From: Camillea tinctor
Lineage: Eukaryota > Ascomycota > Sordariomycetes > Xylariales > Xylariaceae
Direction of reading: 5' to 3'
DNA: 64,000 nt
Assembly: GCA_022578605.1 (NCBI GenBank)
Contig: MU394055.1
Span: 872,902-936,901, forward strand
In this document: piece by piece, positions 33,455 to 46,371 of the stretch
Layout of the letters: every line of letters begins with the position of its first letter
Numbering within the stretch: position 1 is the stretch's first letter
The notes under the pieces: model-generated
What the model was told of the DNA's origin: nothing
Databases searched by the model: none
The model's input: only the letters and a program-made list of their open reading frames with translations
Position numbers and translations under genes: made by a program

Positions 33455-35328
33455 GATGAGATTTTGATATGAAAATAAACCCTACTACCCTATTACCGCT
33501 ACATTAGGGGTAATTTCTTTTTCTTTTCCTTTTTTCCCCTTTTCCCTTATTTAGCTCTTCTATTCTTTTGTTGCCCTTTGTTCAGAGTGAGTAAGTATCT
33601 CCCCTGTTTAGCCAACTATAACGGCAAATCCCGAAGTAAATAAGTAAGTAAGAAAGTAAGAAAGTATGTAGTTTAAAAGTCCAATTAAAAGAGAACCTGA
33701 CTTCAAGCTATGTTATGTTGAAACCTTGCTTAGTCTAGGGTTGCTGTCATTGGATAGAGAACCTCGGGGAACGGACCAGAGAATTTGCTGCACTTATTCG
33801 TTCGATGACGCCGACTTCGGCATTTGAAACCCCCCCCCCCGTAAAATCGATCCCGGGGCTATGGTTCCATGCTGTGCGATCTGTAATTTAGCACCTACAA
33901 GGCAAGCGAGAGAAAAGGAGTGCAGGTGGTACCTAGTATTAATTGTAAGTGTGATGGTGAAGCTAACTACCTACTACATAAACCTATTTAATACTTTTCC
34001 TCAGCAATACCACTAGCAGTGAGGAGTCCCCTATTAAGTGCCGATTTCCAATTTTATATGGCGTCACTAACATGTAAGAGCATCGCGGCTAGCTTAGCTA
34101 TTTTTTAATGGTTTAGGTAACCTGTGAATATTCTGGGTTAGGTTGTTAGTGGTGTACTATATAACCCCACAGAGCAACACCCATCCTTGTGATTCGTGGG
34201 TTTGGTCTACTAAAGCTCCTCAAATATAAAAACACCAAAACTCATCACAAGTATAAAGTACGTGTGAATTCATTCGTACACCCCCCCCCCCCCTTCCTTT
34301 TTACTACCAACCTGTATTGAAGAGATAGCTAAAATGTAATTTCCTTATTTACCTCTTTTGCAAATTAATAGCAAGGAATTTTGTAATATAGGGAGGGGAC
34401 ATCAGAATAATAGCAATAAGAAGCTCTCGCGAGCTGAGTCAGCCCAATAATGGCAGCGGGTAGAGAGTGCTTGTTGGGTATATTATGTGAGCAAGAAGGG
34501 TTGCAACATATTTCGATATATACCTACCTCCTACTAAGCTAACCTAGGTACCTGAGCAGATGAAATAGGCATGTAGCACAAACAGCAATAGCCCAGGGTA
34601 TAGATTGCTTGTCAGCTTTAATGACCCCTTACTTACTTCTCCACGGGGTCCCCGTATATCACCATCTCCTAGTTCAGACGTAGCGTATCTCCTGTATTAC
34701 ATCCTATCCTATCTAGGTAAGTTATACAAATCATCACATTCACAAATATCACATAAAAGAAAATAGGAAAGGGACGTTTGCCGTGCTAGGTGAATCTAAC
34801 TTTTGATTTCGTTTCAGCCGTAACTATCGTGGGGGGGATTCTCCTCCTCTATAAGCTACATACATGTTATATAGCTCAACGCAAAAAAGAACAACACACA
34901 AATGACAGGAAGGGGGGCTATAGCTATAGCTACTGGTGATGGTCCTTTTTTTTTCTTGGCCAAACATTTGCAAAATCCCTGTAAAAAGACAGGGGAAGAG
35001 TAAAACGCGTCTTATGATTCGCGAAATTCGAAAAGAAGTGACAGACGAAATGTGTCGTGGTATCAACTAGACGCCCCTAAATGGGTTCGATGATTTTGAA
35101 ATCCTGATAATACATTGGCAGGAAGGGACGGATGAGAAAAAGAAAATAAGTAATCGATAAAATGGGACTCTCAAAGAGTTATCCAAGATGTATCCAGCTT
35201 CGTCCTTTAGCCTGCCATAGGTGTTCCTCCTTTTATGCAAGCCCCGATGTATACTAATGTCCGAAAATAACACATCTTTTGATGAGAAAAATTTATACAA
35301 GAATATTGGAAAGGGTATCTCATATCGT
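33455..35328. other. Intergenic region
   Basis: No gene is supported. It has a C-run at 33831-33840, a C-run near 34280-34292, AT-rich DNA, and TAGGTACC words around 34540-34555. It contains the carrier promoter and the 3' region of the 1287-aa gene. Confidence 0.55.
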
Positions 35329-38300
35329 CTAGTATACCGACTTCTTGCGCCGCTCGAATATCCGGGAGAATCCGTGACTACCTTTGTCCTCCACTGGGGA
35401 AGACATAGTAGCCAAGGTCGATGGTGGTGGCTCCGAGTCACGTAAGAAACTTGCCAAGTCGGACGTCCCGGTCGTGGGGACAGCATCGCGGGGAACAAAC
35501 TTCTTCATTGGAACCCGCCCAGTCGGTTGCATCTGAGGCATCATCTGAGGCGGCATCGGAGGGCGGACTGCTGGTGCAAAACCAGTTCCATACCTTTCGG
35601 CATTAGGGGGAATGACGATAGGCGTGTGGCTCCTGGTACTACCTGCTCGGCTGCTCAAAGATCGGCTCATGGATTTCTTCTCACCACCGGCACTAGATAG
35701 CTTACGACTTAGGCCTGAGCCCGATCCCCCGTTAGAACTGCCGGCAGACCTCAATCGCGCGATAAGATTGGGTGCGCTGGCTTTCTTCTTCGGAACCACA
35801 ACGGGCTGTGGTGTCGGTTCTGGTGGTGGCGGGTAATTGTTAAGGAAATCAATCAAGCTCTCTTCCTGTCTTGGTTTGGCTGCCGGCTTCGGTGTCATCT
35901 CCAGTTCCAATTCATCCTCCTCATCGCTCAAGTCAATGGCATAAGGATCGCGAACTCGGCGTCGGGTGCGTTTTGGCATCATATCGTCATCATCGAAAGT
36001 ATCCGCCGAGTACATGTGAGATTTGTTCACCTTGTTCAAGAGGGCGCTTTGAGAATTCAATGACGAGGGGGCAGATGATTCTGTCACGTTCGTCGACCGG
36101 CTATCCCGGACATTCGGGACCACGGCATCTATCGCCTTGCCTCCGACCGCTCCACTCATTTGTAGTTGGTCCGAGTCCATAGTGCTTCTGAATGGGGCAA
36201 CGGTACGGGGGATCCGAGGATTGTTGCTGTTAGTGTTGGGAGGGCCGCGACGGATGAAGTCGATCAAGTCAGAGCTTTCATTAGAGTGGTTGACGGTAGC
36301 CTCTCTTGCCTGGAGGCGCGTTCGGGTGCTGTAATCCGACCGCCGGCTGTCTAGGCTGGCATTTCTCTTGGAATGGCCAAGCCTGTTGTGTTGTGAAACA
36401 GGCGGGTGAGATCCTGTATTTGTTCGTTTAGGATAAGCTCCAACATCGCCTGGTGGTCCAGTAGAGCGAATAAATTCGGCGAAATCATTAATCGACTCTC
36501 TTGGGACTCGAGCGTCTCTAGCTTGCGGAACAGTGCCTGTACGCGGCCTAGAAGAAATCGAGGGCGCCTTGGGCACACTCCCGCCGTATCTCCCGCTGAT
36601 CGGGAAATCTGTGGGCGGATGCGAATTCAAGCCAGTTGCTTTTGTTACCGACATAGATCTCTTGAGAGAGGAGGACCGAGAGCGTTTTGTATCTGAGCTC
36701 TTCCGAGATTTATAAGAAGGAGCCTTTGGGCTACCGGTGTGTGGAGGTTGAGGTGGAGGTGGAGGAGCCTATCGGACTGTTAGGTTTGTGATGGAGTGCG
36801 GGAAGATGTGGTTTTCACTTACATTTGTGTCTCGCATATTCTCAGGAGTCAGAGTATATTGAAGTGTCTCGTTGCTTTGAATTAGTTGCTCGAAATTGCG
36901 AGCCACATCTACAGGCCTGCCTGAGTTACTGCTGTCCTCGGAGGTTCTCACTGCCCTGAACTTAGAAGACGCAGAGGGCGATGGTGACTCGCTCGGAGTA
37001 ATACGCGTAACCTTGGGCGATTCGGGCGGTGCAAGCTGAGACGCGTTTGGCTGTTCGCTCCTAAAGTTGGGCCTGCTGGTACTCCTCTCAGGCAAAGGTG
37101 GTAGAGGCGAAGCTCTCATGGTTGAAGGTGGCCTTTGCAAAAAGTCTGGAGACTCCTCTAAAGTGATTCCCGTCTGGCTGGTAAAGATGCTCACCTGACT
37201 CGGAGCCGTTGGTGTGGAGAGCGTAGGAGACGGAACCGATTTAGGTGGCGATCTGTTCCTTGGGCGAGGGGATACTACAGCATTGACATCCTGATTAGCG
37301 CTGGTTGGCGGAATAACTATAGTATGTTTGTTGTAAATCGTGACGGGAGGTATATCGGCATCGCTTTCCTCAACGATAGGTGGTGTGGTATTACCAGATT
37401 CACGGGCGATGGTTGCAGAGCGCACGACAGGGCTAAGAAGAGGGTCTTGCGCATCGATAGAGTTTGTTCGCGATCTGATGCTTGGGCTTCGTGGTCCCTG
37501 GACATCAATTACCCGAAGAGAGCGAATGCTATTGGACCTGGCCTGGATGAAAGAAGGTGGCCTTCCCGACTCTGAAATCGCTGGCGAGCTGGCGCCACCG
37601 ATCGACACTCGGGACGATGTCATGATCTCAGGCTCTTCTGTGAACTCGTCAATCTCGTCTTCGTCGATGTCAGTTGGTGGTGCACTACTTGTAGTCACTA
37701 CCGCCAAACCGGTCATTGCGGCCCTCCCAAGAGCTGAAGCTCCGGCTGCTCTCTTCTCAGCTAGTCTGCTGGATGGTTTCGTTATAGAATCAGACTTGGC
37801 TGGCTCTTCTAACTCCTGTGTGCGCTGAGTAGAGCTGCTGCTCTCGGCATCGTTCGTAGCCTGATTTCCGCGAGAATCGGTGCTAAGTTCGTCTGTTTCA
37901 CCTGTAGCCTCTGAACGTTCATCCGCGCTCTTGCTATCGTTCAACGCAATATCAGAAGCACTTATCATGTACACAGGGCGTTTACGTGAAGGAAGCGAGC
38001 GCGCGCGCCTAATCGAAATGTGTGAGACAGCCTCGCTGGTCGTAGACCGATGGGTAATCCAACTCTTGGGCCGAGGAGGCAAAATATCCTCGGCTTCACT
38101 CTCCTCCTCATCGCTATACGTAGCCTCAACATCGCTGTCTGGAAGGGGAAGTGAAGCTGGATCAACTTCGATCAGGTTAGCCTTTTCTGTCGTTCCAATC
38201 TTTTCAGATTTGACCTCCAACTCTGCCTCGTCGTCAATAATTGCGTCTTTATATGTGCGAAGCGATGAAGCAAGATCCGCCGCGCTGTTAGCACGCCTCA

Positions 38301-39246
38301 CTTGAGAAGCACCGGCTGAGCTACGAGAGAACGGTCGAGTGATGCTGGCTTCCATCGGGGACCGTATCCTCTTCTTCCAAGCCCGCCAGAGTTTGCCTAG
38401 TGTTCGGTCGAGAGCGACACGCTCCATATCGAGTTCCTCAACTACAATACGTTCTGCCACTCCCCTGGGGGGTAGGACACCCTCCTTCATCTCCTTTTCA
38501 TACTTGGCGCGCAAGCGATTGAAAGCTGCTTGGCCAGCCACAACTAGAACATGTTCGCCCATGAATTCAAGGATAGATGTCAAGAAAATAGCAACCGCCG
38601 GGGATACCGTTTCCAAGGAAAAGTCTTCGGATTCTCCTCTGAGGTGTTCCTGTTCAACGTAGAAATCTTCATCCTCCTCTTCCATATCTCCGAGAGATGA
38701 ATAGACCATACATCGAAGTCTGGTCCTCTTCCATACTAATTCGAGGTCCCAATCCTTGGGCAACTCCTCAGATGTTGCTTGAGACTGGACCAGGTCTTCA
38801 ACCTCACCACCACCAAGATATTCCCTGAGTTCCTCGTCTGCCTGGTTGATGGCATCTTTGGCGAGTTTCGGCTTTAAGACTTCGCTCACGGCCGGTCGTA
38901 GTACGGCTAGCGTCGTGGATTTGGAGGCGGCAATGATATTAAACAGGAGTTGGTCAATAAAGTTGTTGGCGAGCTGTAGTGCACCGGGAGAGACGAAGGC
39001 CGTCTCTCCTGACGGCGCAATACCAGCCTCATCGTACCACGCTTCAGAATAGTTGTCGTGGTCAGTAGTAACAATCTGCGAAGCAGCAGAGGCAGCGATG
39101 AATGCCGCCTCGGGCGTCACGGTAAGGGGAGGAGTCATCAGACCGTGGGTTCCAATAGAGGACGGCTTGTCGCTCGAAATACTCTGGGTTCGCGAGCGAG
39201 CATGCCGCGGAGTATTAGCCACACCACTAGACGATGTAGTCGACAT
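35329..39246 (-). CDS. Large, mostly disordered protein with N-terminal histone-fold-like helices; function unknown
   Basis: Two exons, 36823-39246 and 35329-36768, join in phase 0 across a 54-nt intron (GTAAGT, acceptor CCGATAG), giving 1287 aa. The N-terminal 300 residues are ordered. A helical block lies at 85-145 (SPGALQLANNFIDQLLFNII), then a Trp/Arg block, an acidic loop (EEEDEDFY), and VSPAVAIFLTSILEFMGEHV at 214-233 running into LVVAGQAAFNR. The last block matches the pattern of histone H2A helix 2 (xxLxxxLExxxxExLxxAGxAA), and the first could pair with it as an H2B-like half. Beyond about residue 300 the protein is Ser/Pro/Thr-rich and acidic or basic by turns, with RSPPKSVPSPTLSTP-like segments, a polyproline run just after the intron (APPPPPQPP) and several basic RS patches. 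It may be chromatin-associated or a scaffold; this is inference. Similar fungal proteins are sometimes labelled Flo11-like because of their low-complexity tails; I see no adhesin features such as a signal peptide. Confidence 0.8.
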
Positions 39247-42200
39247 GGCGGCGTCAGAAGTAGTAAGGGAGGATTGGGATCGAATTATCTATGGCTACGG
39301 CAGACCCGGATGAGGTCACCCCAGCTGAGCTAAGGCGGCGGAGATGTCTCTGAAGCCTGCGTTGGCGGCAGTTCAGATGATCCTAATCCTAGGCTACCGG
39401 ATTCTTCGAAGGGTAGGGGGTTGCGCAAGGGGCAAAAAGTCAGATCCTTTTAGATTGTCAGAACGGGTTCACTACAGGATAAGGTGCGGGAAAAGCAAAG
39501 ACAGGCATTGGTGAATTCAGGGAGACAAGGCGGACAGACGCAGATGGGGACATGCGCAGATGAAACATTGGGTCAGTGGACTATCGGGGCTTATGTATAA
39601 GAGGAATGCTTTTGGTTTTTTTTTCTTGACAGAAACCTTTCTGACTGATCGATGTAATAATGTAATATCGAGGTAGGATGATCTGACCAAATGTGCTAGG
39701 CAATATGCAGAAAATAAAGGAGGGAGGGAGTGGCTGTAATATGCCAATGAATGTAATGTAGGTAATGTACACCCGCATACATCAGACTGGTCCGGTAAGC
39801 AAGTAGGTATGACAGGGCAAGACACTACAGGTTAGGCGACTCTTTTAACTCTACACACGTGAAGCTGAAGTCATCGTGGTGTAGGTGTGTCACTGTACCC
39901 ATATTCATCTAAGGACAAGTTGGAACGGGAAACAAGTCACACACACATGGTGATGGTGATATTCATGTAACAGATCTGCGCACATCTGAGGAAGAAGGAG
40001 AGGGGGGCAAGCTCCATACCGCTGGGAAGAGCTCTTCAGTGTAGATCAAGACCAGATAAATCATACAGATAAATGGATGGGTGTGGATAGATGGATATGG
40101 ATATGCGCCGAAACGAGTAGCAGAAAGGCACGAGAAAAGCGGTTCCCATAACAGAACAGTAAAAATCGATAATACATACCCAGTTAATTGCCCGAGGTAA
40201 AGGGATAATCTGGTAAAGATCGAGTTGGACGATCCTATCTTCATCTATTTATAAAGGGAGTTCGGTGGTAACAAGTCGATGTAAAACCTGTCTTAGGAGA
40301 AGAGGAGAAGCATGTCGATAAGGAGAAGGATAAATATGATTTGTGAGTTGAAACAAATGTTCCCAACGCACCGGGCAGAAGGTAACAAACAATCAGAGGT
40401 AGAGAGAGAGTGTGTGTATGTAAGTGTATTTTATGTGTGTATATATGAGTAAGTGGTTAAATGGTGAGAGAGCGAAAGGCGAGAAGAGAAGGTGGGAAGA
40501 AAAATAAGGAGGTTGATATTATTGTTAAAAGATCAGGTAGGGTAAGGTAAGGTATGGTATGGTATGGTATGTTAAGTAAGATATGTAATGGTGTTGTCGA
40601 CAAACAGGGAAAAATAAAACGACGTACACCAAGACAAGACACACACATACACATACACACACCACTTACACAGACATCAAATAACACCAACAAATGGAGA
40701 AGATGGAAGAAAGTTTGGAGATAGAAAGAGGAGAAGGGAAGAGAAAGAGAGAGAGAAAAAAAACAAATAGATGAAAGTACAAACATCAAACAAAATTGTG
40801 AAGATTAGGTAGTAAGTAGTAAGTAAGTACGTAAGTAAGTAGGCGAACGAATTTGGAGAAGGAGAAGTCCAACTAGTCTTAGTTTAGTTGAAGAATCCCT
40901 TCCCATTTCCAATCTGTTAAATTTCCAATCAAGACGAATCGGCGAAGAATGGAGAAGGACATGGGGCAAGCCGAATGGCAAAAATGGGTCTAAGGGACGC
41001 AATAGCGTTAGTCTCTACACTAGGCCCGTCCTTTGATCTGGGTTATCCCTGTTTGGGGTTACTATGTCCCATGCTTGTTTTCCTCCCCTTCCCAGAGAAC
41101 ATTAGGTACCTACATACATACATCTGGCATATGTAGAAAACAGTCGGTATGTAACTACACTAGAGTAGAAGGAGAAAGGAGAATAGAGAGCCCCTGAACT
41201 AGGACAATTAAGAGAAAAAAAAAGTTAGGTATGTAGGTACACATAACTTATACATATGCATCCATTGATACACAGTGCCCTGAGATAGATAACCTAACTC
41301 TAAAGTAGTGTAGATGAACTTGAGATCCATCCATCAATTATTAGTGATCAATTATACTATACGATAAGTTTATGTAGTTCAATGATGCTAAACTGCTTAG
41401 TATGTAGATAGGTCATGTATGACTGATATTTCAACGTTTTCCTCATTTTAATTTATTCCAACTTCATTTTCTATTATTATCAAATTTCATATCTGTTCTT
41501 TTCTTTTCTTTTTTTCTTTCCCCTTTTTAAATGGTGTTATTATCGTTGTTGTGATTTGTAGGCAAAACCACCAAACAACTCATCTTCTCTGTATGTACAC
41601 ACACTACAATTCGGCATCCAACTAGGTATGTAACCTATGCAGTATCATTAATTAAGAGTGGATGATCGGTTCCTCGTTCCTTATTGTTTTGGAAGTCTCG
41701 GAGAATATTTCGAGACGATCACATCAAAAGGGAGAAATGTCCGGGGCCTTGAACCAATTCGGTTATGAACAATTCTATCTCAAACCTCAGCTCTGAACGT
41801 CTTTTTTATCTTCAAGGCCCTGTCCTGCCTGTCCTTTCCCCACGGAGCTCCCTTGTATCTGGATCATCATGTTTCAAAACCTTGTGTTGACGGAGATGCA
41901 TCAAGTCCTTCCATCAATCCAGTGACAACTTGGACAGATTTAGCCTGGAAGCAGTTATCTATATCACACGGCCGCTATGTGTTTCCGAAGCCCAGTTACT
42001 ATTTCTTGATCTAGTTGTACGTATTACTGCTCGCACACACACACTAGGTACGGACTACACTATGGCCCCAAAACTAAAACGGATCCGCTCTCTCATGAAG
42101 ATCTCGTCGAAGTCGAAGCTCAAAGAGTGGGGATTGTTTTCAAGACCGGGGGTTGCGACGACACGCGAGACTCGACAGGGAATGGTAATTGCAAATTGAT

Positions 42201-45200
42201 CAGTCTGGCTGTCGAATCCTGGATATGCACGGGCACGGAGAGGTGCACCGAACTTACACCACAAAAGGTCGTGTAGCTGTACAGGCCATGTTGTATGCAC
42301 AATCGATGACGAGAAAGTACAGTTACATTCCAAGGTAGTATTGGAATTGGAAGGGAGACGGATTGCAATGAGAGAACAAAACGAGGTTTTTTCTTTTTAT
42401 TCTTCCTTCTCCTACTTTTCTTTTTTTTTCTTGTTTAATTCAACTTACATTGTCACCTGCATATACCTAGAGCAAAATAATTGAGGCTTTTTAGGTGTGT
42501 GCATTTTTTTTTTTAAATTGATCGTTTAAAAGAGGGTAAATTAAGAAAAGGGGGGAGGGAGAACACTTTGAGAAGAGGGAAACCCCTATAGATCTCGCTA
42601 TCTCCAGTCTACGCTACATGCCCACTTCTAGGTATAGAGAGGGATAAATGAAGATGAACTTGGCAGGTAATCGAGCAGTATAACCAGGACTCAAACCCCA
42701 TAGGACTGCCACGTAAAGTATATGAGGAGCCACTTAGGTAGTGGACCTCATGAAGAGCAATATAACTACTAACATAACCTAGGTTACATAGCATGGAATG
42801 TCAATATGAAAAATTGAACTTGCTCTCACCCCCCATTCCCCCTTATAGAGCTCGCCTAGGTCTATAGCCTGCATAGATACTACATGCGCACACGATACTT
42901 ACAAAATGCAAGTTGGCCGCCTTCTCACTCTTTATTTCTCACTTATAACATACACTTGTAGCTATGAGCGAAACCTCCGAAGGATTCGATCATCGATTTC
43001 TTTAAAAAAAGGATCATGGAATGTAACCCGATGCTGACCATCTACTACTCCACAAATCTGGGCTAAAGCATTGTGCGAATAGTGAACCGATACTTATAGG
43101 ATAACGAACCGGGCAGTGCGTCCACGAGAACTACTGGGTACGCTACGTAGTTACGTCGTCTGTTCTTTTAGGTTAGTCTTTTAAGCATATCAAGATGCAT
43201 ACATACTTATGTACGTGGGTAGCATCAAATCTAAAGCTGGCGTCGCTAGCTACATGTACTGGTGTGCGCTAATAAATATGATTACATATTGAACCCCTTT
43301 TTATCTAGACCAAAGTACCTACTCTTTCATCTACGCAGTAAATAGTGCTGATTATATTTATATTGATATAACCTACACGACTCACTTTGTATTCAAGAAG
43401 TGACTATTCTCAAAGAGGAACTATGTGCTGACTGCTGGTAATTCTCTATCTAGAACTAACAACCTAAGACAAGTTTCTTGTGCTGTCTTCTCATACTTCG
43501 GTACATAGGTTAGGTATGTATGTGTGTGGTTATATGTATGTAACCTACACATCCAACATCGCCCGTAAACTCTACAACTAGTCTTTAGAACTACATGGGG
43601 GCTAAGAGTCAGGGCCCCTCCATTCCGCAGACCTACATACCTAGTAAGCAATACGTTCCTACATACGTCGTGCCTGATCCGTCATGTCTGGATCATTCCT
43701 AAGTTCAGTCAACTGTGAGGCTGGCTTGTCACTTCTCTCGGAGAATTACTACCTATTGTTAGCATGATCGTGAAGCCACCCACCCAAAAACATAGGAATA
43801 TACTATTATACTACAATAACACAGCAAGACTATGAGCCCCCCAAAGCTAAGATGGGAAAGGCAGAGAAAGCAGATCACTATCTTTAGCAGACCCGGTAAT
43901 CGATTACTCGCATGTGGGCGGCGGCCGCGGGGGGAGGGGCCACTAGAACAAACCGTCACGGAACCGCGTAATCGGCTCACTCATTCTGATCCACCGGCCA
44001 GCCTGCCACATCGCGCCACAATACTCTCTTTGAAATCCCATCAACCACTTCAGCACATGGTAACCCTAGAAAGGAAGGGAAATGATAAGAGACAACGCTA
44101 ATAGCTCTTGATCCTATACGTATTGCCGTTAGTGTCCTCCAACCCAAGGGGCGGGCCAACCCCCTCCTTAGGTGGCGTTGGCACGCACCGATATTGTCTT
44201 CAGGGTCCCTCAATGGTAGGTTAGCAAAATGTCTCTACTCGGAATAAGTGGTCATTCTTAATTATTCACCGTCACCAAATACAAAAGCCACTAAGAACAT
44301 TTAGAAGGACAAAACTGATCACTCATGCATACGTAGGCGCTCCTAAGACTATACCGAAACATATAAATGGCAATTGCAGTATGCTTCTAGAGTAGTAGGT
44401 GGGCTCACCTTACGGTATCAACCACTCGAGTTATTGCGTGCAACGAACAGGAACACTTACTGATCTGCGGGTCCCCTGCGTCGATCCTTCATGACTAAAC
44501 CATCTTCCCTAGTCGTTCATGATAACCTCCCCAGCGTCGAACTTACTACACCTCGTGGTCGACTGCAGCGCAAACCTTGACGTAGCAGCAAGCAAGGCAT
44601 GGCCAAATGCTACTGCAGGTGAGCTGGTACCTTGGAATATTCCTTGTATTATGCCGTATCCTGTCTCGTGGGTAGCAGCTAAAGCATACCATTATCATAC
44701 CCAACGCGCGCAACCACACACTAACTATACCTCGTTCATTGCTAGCTTCCTTGCTTCTTGCTCTCGTGGGCTTCCCTCTTCAGAAAATGACTATCCCGGT
44801 ATTGGGCAATGGGATATGCTCGGTGTCTAGATCCAGCCTCATGCGTTGTAATCGAGACGAGGGGCACGACTAGGGCAATGAAACTTGCCAACATCTATTG
44901 GCTGCGCAACCTTCCCGCTGCCCTGGTGAGGACGGACGGCTGGGTTCCACTATTCGCGGGAAGCATAATATCTACACAGATTACCGATGAGCTTAAGCAA
45001 ACACAGAGGGTATATACACACACACAGCTGGCTAGAGACGCAAGAGAGACCGACCCCTCCAGTCCGTGCGAGTTGGCTGGCGTCGAGCTAGCAATTAACT
45101 AACTCTATATCAACATTCTGTTTTCGTGTCTCAACCAGTCTTGGCTATGTATCTATCTATACTAGTTAGATGTATCGGCCGAAACGATATGGAGGAGCTA

Positions 45201-45900
45201 GCATTGATGGAAACTCCCCAGGCCCATTACATACGTATCACCCCTCTAGAATGTGGCTCTGGTACCCCCTCTTCCATTGCTAGAGGACAACCCGATGACA
45301 AAGACCCTAGGTGAGATTCTATCACGCTTTCATTTGGCAACTCAATCCGGTATAGAAGCAACCTGTCGGCGGACTATAGGTATCCATGTAGACACGAGCC
45401 AAGAAACGAGCTTCCTCGGTACGTTATTTGAAAAAAGTAACAGTAACACATACTTATTGCCCGACTGTCTTAATTTTCTGGTTGGCTGAGACCAAGGCCA
45501 GCCAGCGTAGGGAATATTGATAGCCTCGCATGGCCACAGGAGGGTGAGATGTGTGCTCCCGCCTGCCGCCATGAGACTACTCTATTAACATCATGTCAAC
45601 CATGCCGAATGTCACCTTCTTTCTCAATGTTTGCGGGTAAGCGTGGCCGTTAGGGAGCTGTGTGTCTCGCCCTAGTCGGGCCAAAAGGAACCCATGTTCA
45701 ACAATTAGGTAAATATCATAATTCCAAGTAGGCGTGAATAAACCCATCTGCCCGTTTCCATGAATATCTGTTATGCAATACGGCAGTCGGCTTTCATGAT
45801 ATTGTTTCGAGGATGCTTACCTACCTAGCTCATAATTGGCTATAAATTCGTTCTGCATCGTGTCGGGCAACTCCTTTTAAAGGGTTAAGATGTGCTCAAC
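39247..45900. other. Gene desert, left part
   Basis: About 6.6 kb with no defensible gene. Open frames at 39517-39825, 40457-40789, 41930-42333 and 44519-45102 lack domain features, codon bias or supporting splice structure. It contains GGTATGGTATG repeats at 40546-40570, GTAAGTAAGTAAG repeats near 40810-40840, a GA tract near 40400 and AT-rich stretches. The part next to 39246 should include the promoter and leader of the 1287-aa gene. Confidence 0.5.
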
Positions 45901-46371
45901 TACGGTTGACCATAGCGCATTGTTGGAAAAAACTATTTTTTTCATTAAGTTGACCCCTAACGTGAAAATATTATGCATATATACCATACAAGTATGCATA
46001 TAAACGAGAAACATATAAGCTTAACGAAAAGCTAAATATCTTAGTCGGCGCACTAAGTATTAGCAACTAATATATATATATATATATATATTTTTTTTGA
46101 AGTTAGCGACTATAATATTTTTATAATGTCGGCAACCAAGTTAAAAACAAAAAATTATTTAATTTTTTTTTTTTTTTTTTTACCTTAGTAGTTTCATTGC
46201 TAATAATAAAACATTTATAATTGCTAACTTAAAAAAAAAAAAAGGTTGCTAATAGCTATAATATTATAATATCGACTTTATGTATTTAAAGAAAGTAGAA
46301 AAATAAGGATATGGGGTATGCCTAGTTATAGAAAATGAGTTTTTTCCAACAATGCGCTATGGTCAACCGTA
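45901..46371. mobile_element. MITE-like non-autonomous DNA transposon, 471 bp
   Basis: Perfect 34-bp terminal inverted repeats lie at 45901-45934 (starting TACGGTTGACCATAGCGCAT) and 46338-46371 (ending in the reverse complement). Both ends are flanked by the direct repeat CTCAAC, at 45895-45900 and 46372-46377, which looks like a 6-bp target-site duplication. If the TIR is taken to start one dinucleotide inward, a TA duplication is also possible. The interior is very AT-rich, has no ORF, and carries a nested inverted repeat (46058-46067 and 46245-46254). These are standard traits of a MITE mobilised by a transposase elsewhere. The perfect TIRs imply a recent insertion. I could not name the superfamily. 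Confidence 0.88.
46058..46254. repeat. Nested inverted repeat and TTAGCRAC motif copies inside the MITE
   Basis: TATTAGCAAC at 46058-46067 and GTTGCTAATA at 46245-46254 are perfect inverted copies. Related words TTAGCGAC (46103), GTCGGCAAC (46129) and TTGCTAAC (46221) lie between them, together with a TA microsatellite (46070-46090) and T and A homopolymers. The repeated word could be a subterminal transposase-binding motif; that is inference. Confidence 0.6.

Noticed and set aside
36769..36822. Reading the 1287-aa protein as two separate genes
   Set aside because: A 54-nt intron with GTAAGT and GATAG joins the two frames in phase, and no start context or promoter exists between them.
41930..42333. 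Small + frame containing MAPKLKRIRSLMKISSKSK and overlapping minus frame
   Set aside because: Both strands are open and neither shows splice signals or family features; retained only as gene-desert sequence.
42680..42740. Minus-strand GGTTTGAGTCC resembling a tRNA B-box
   Set aside because: No matching A-box or acceptor stem could be built.
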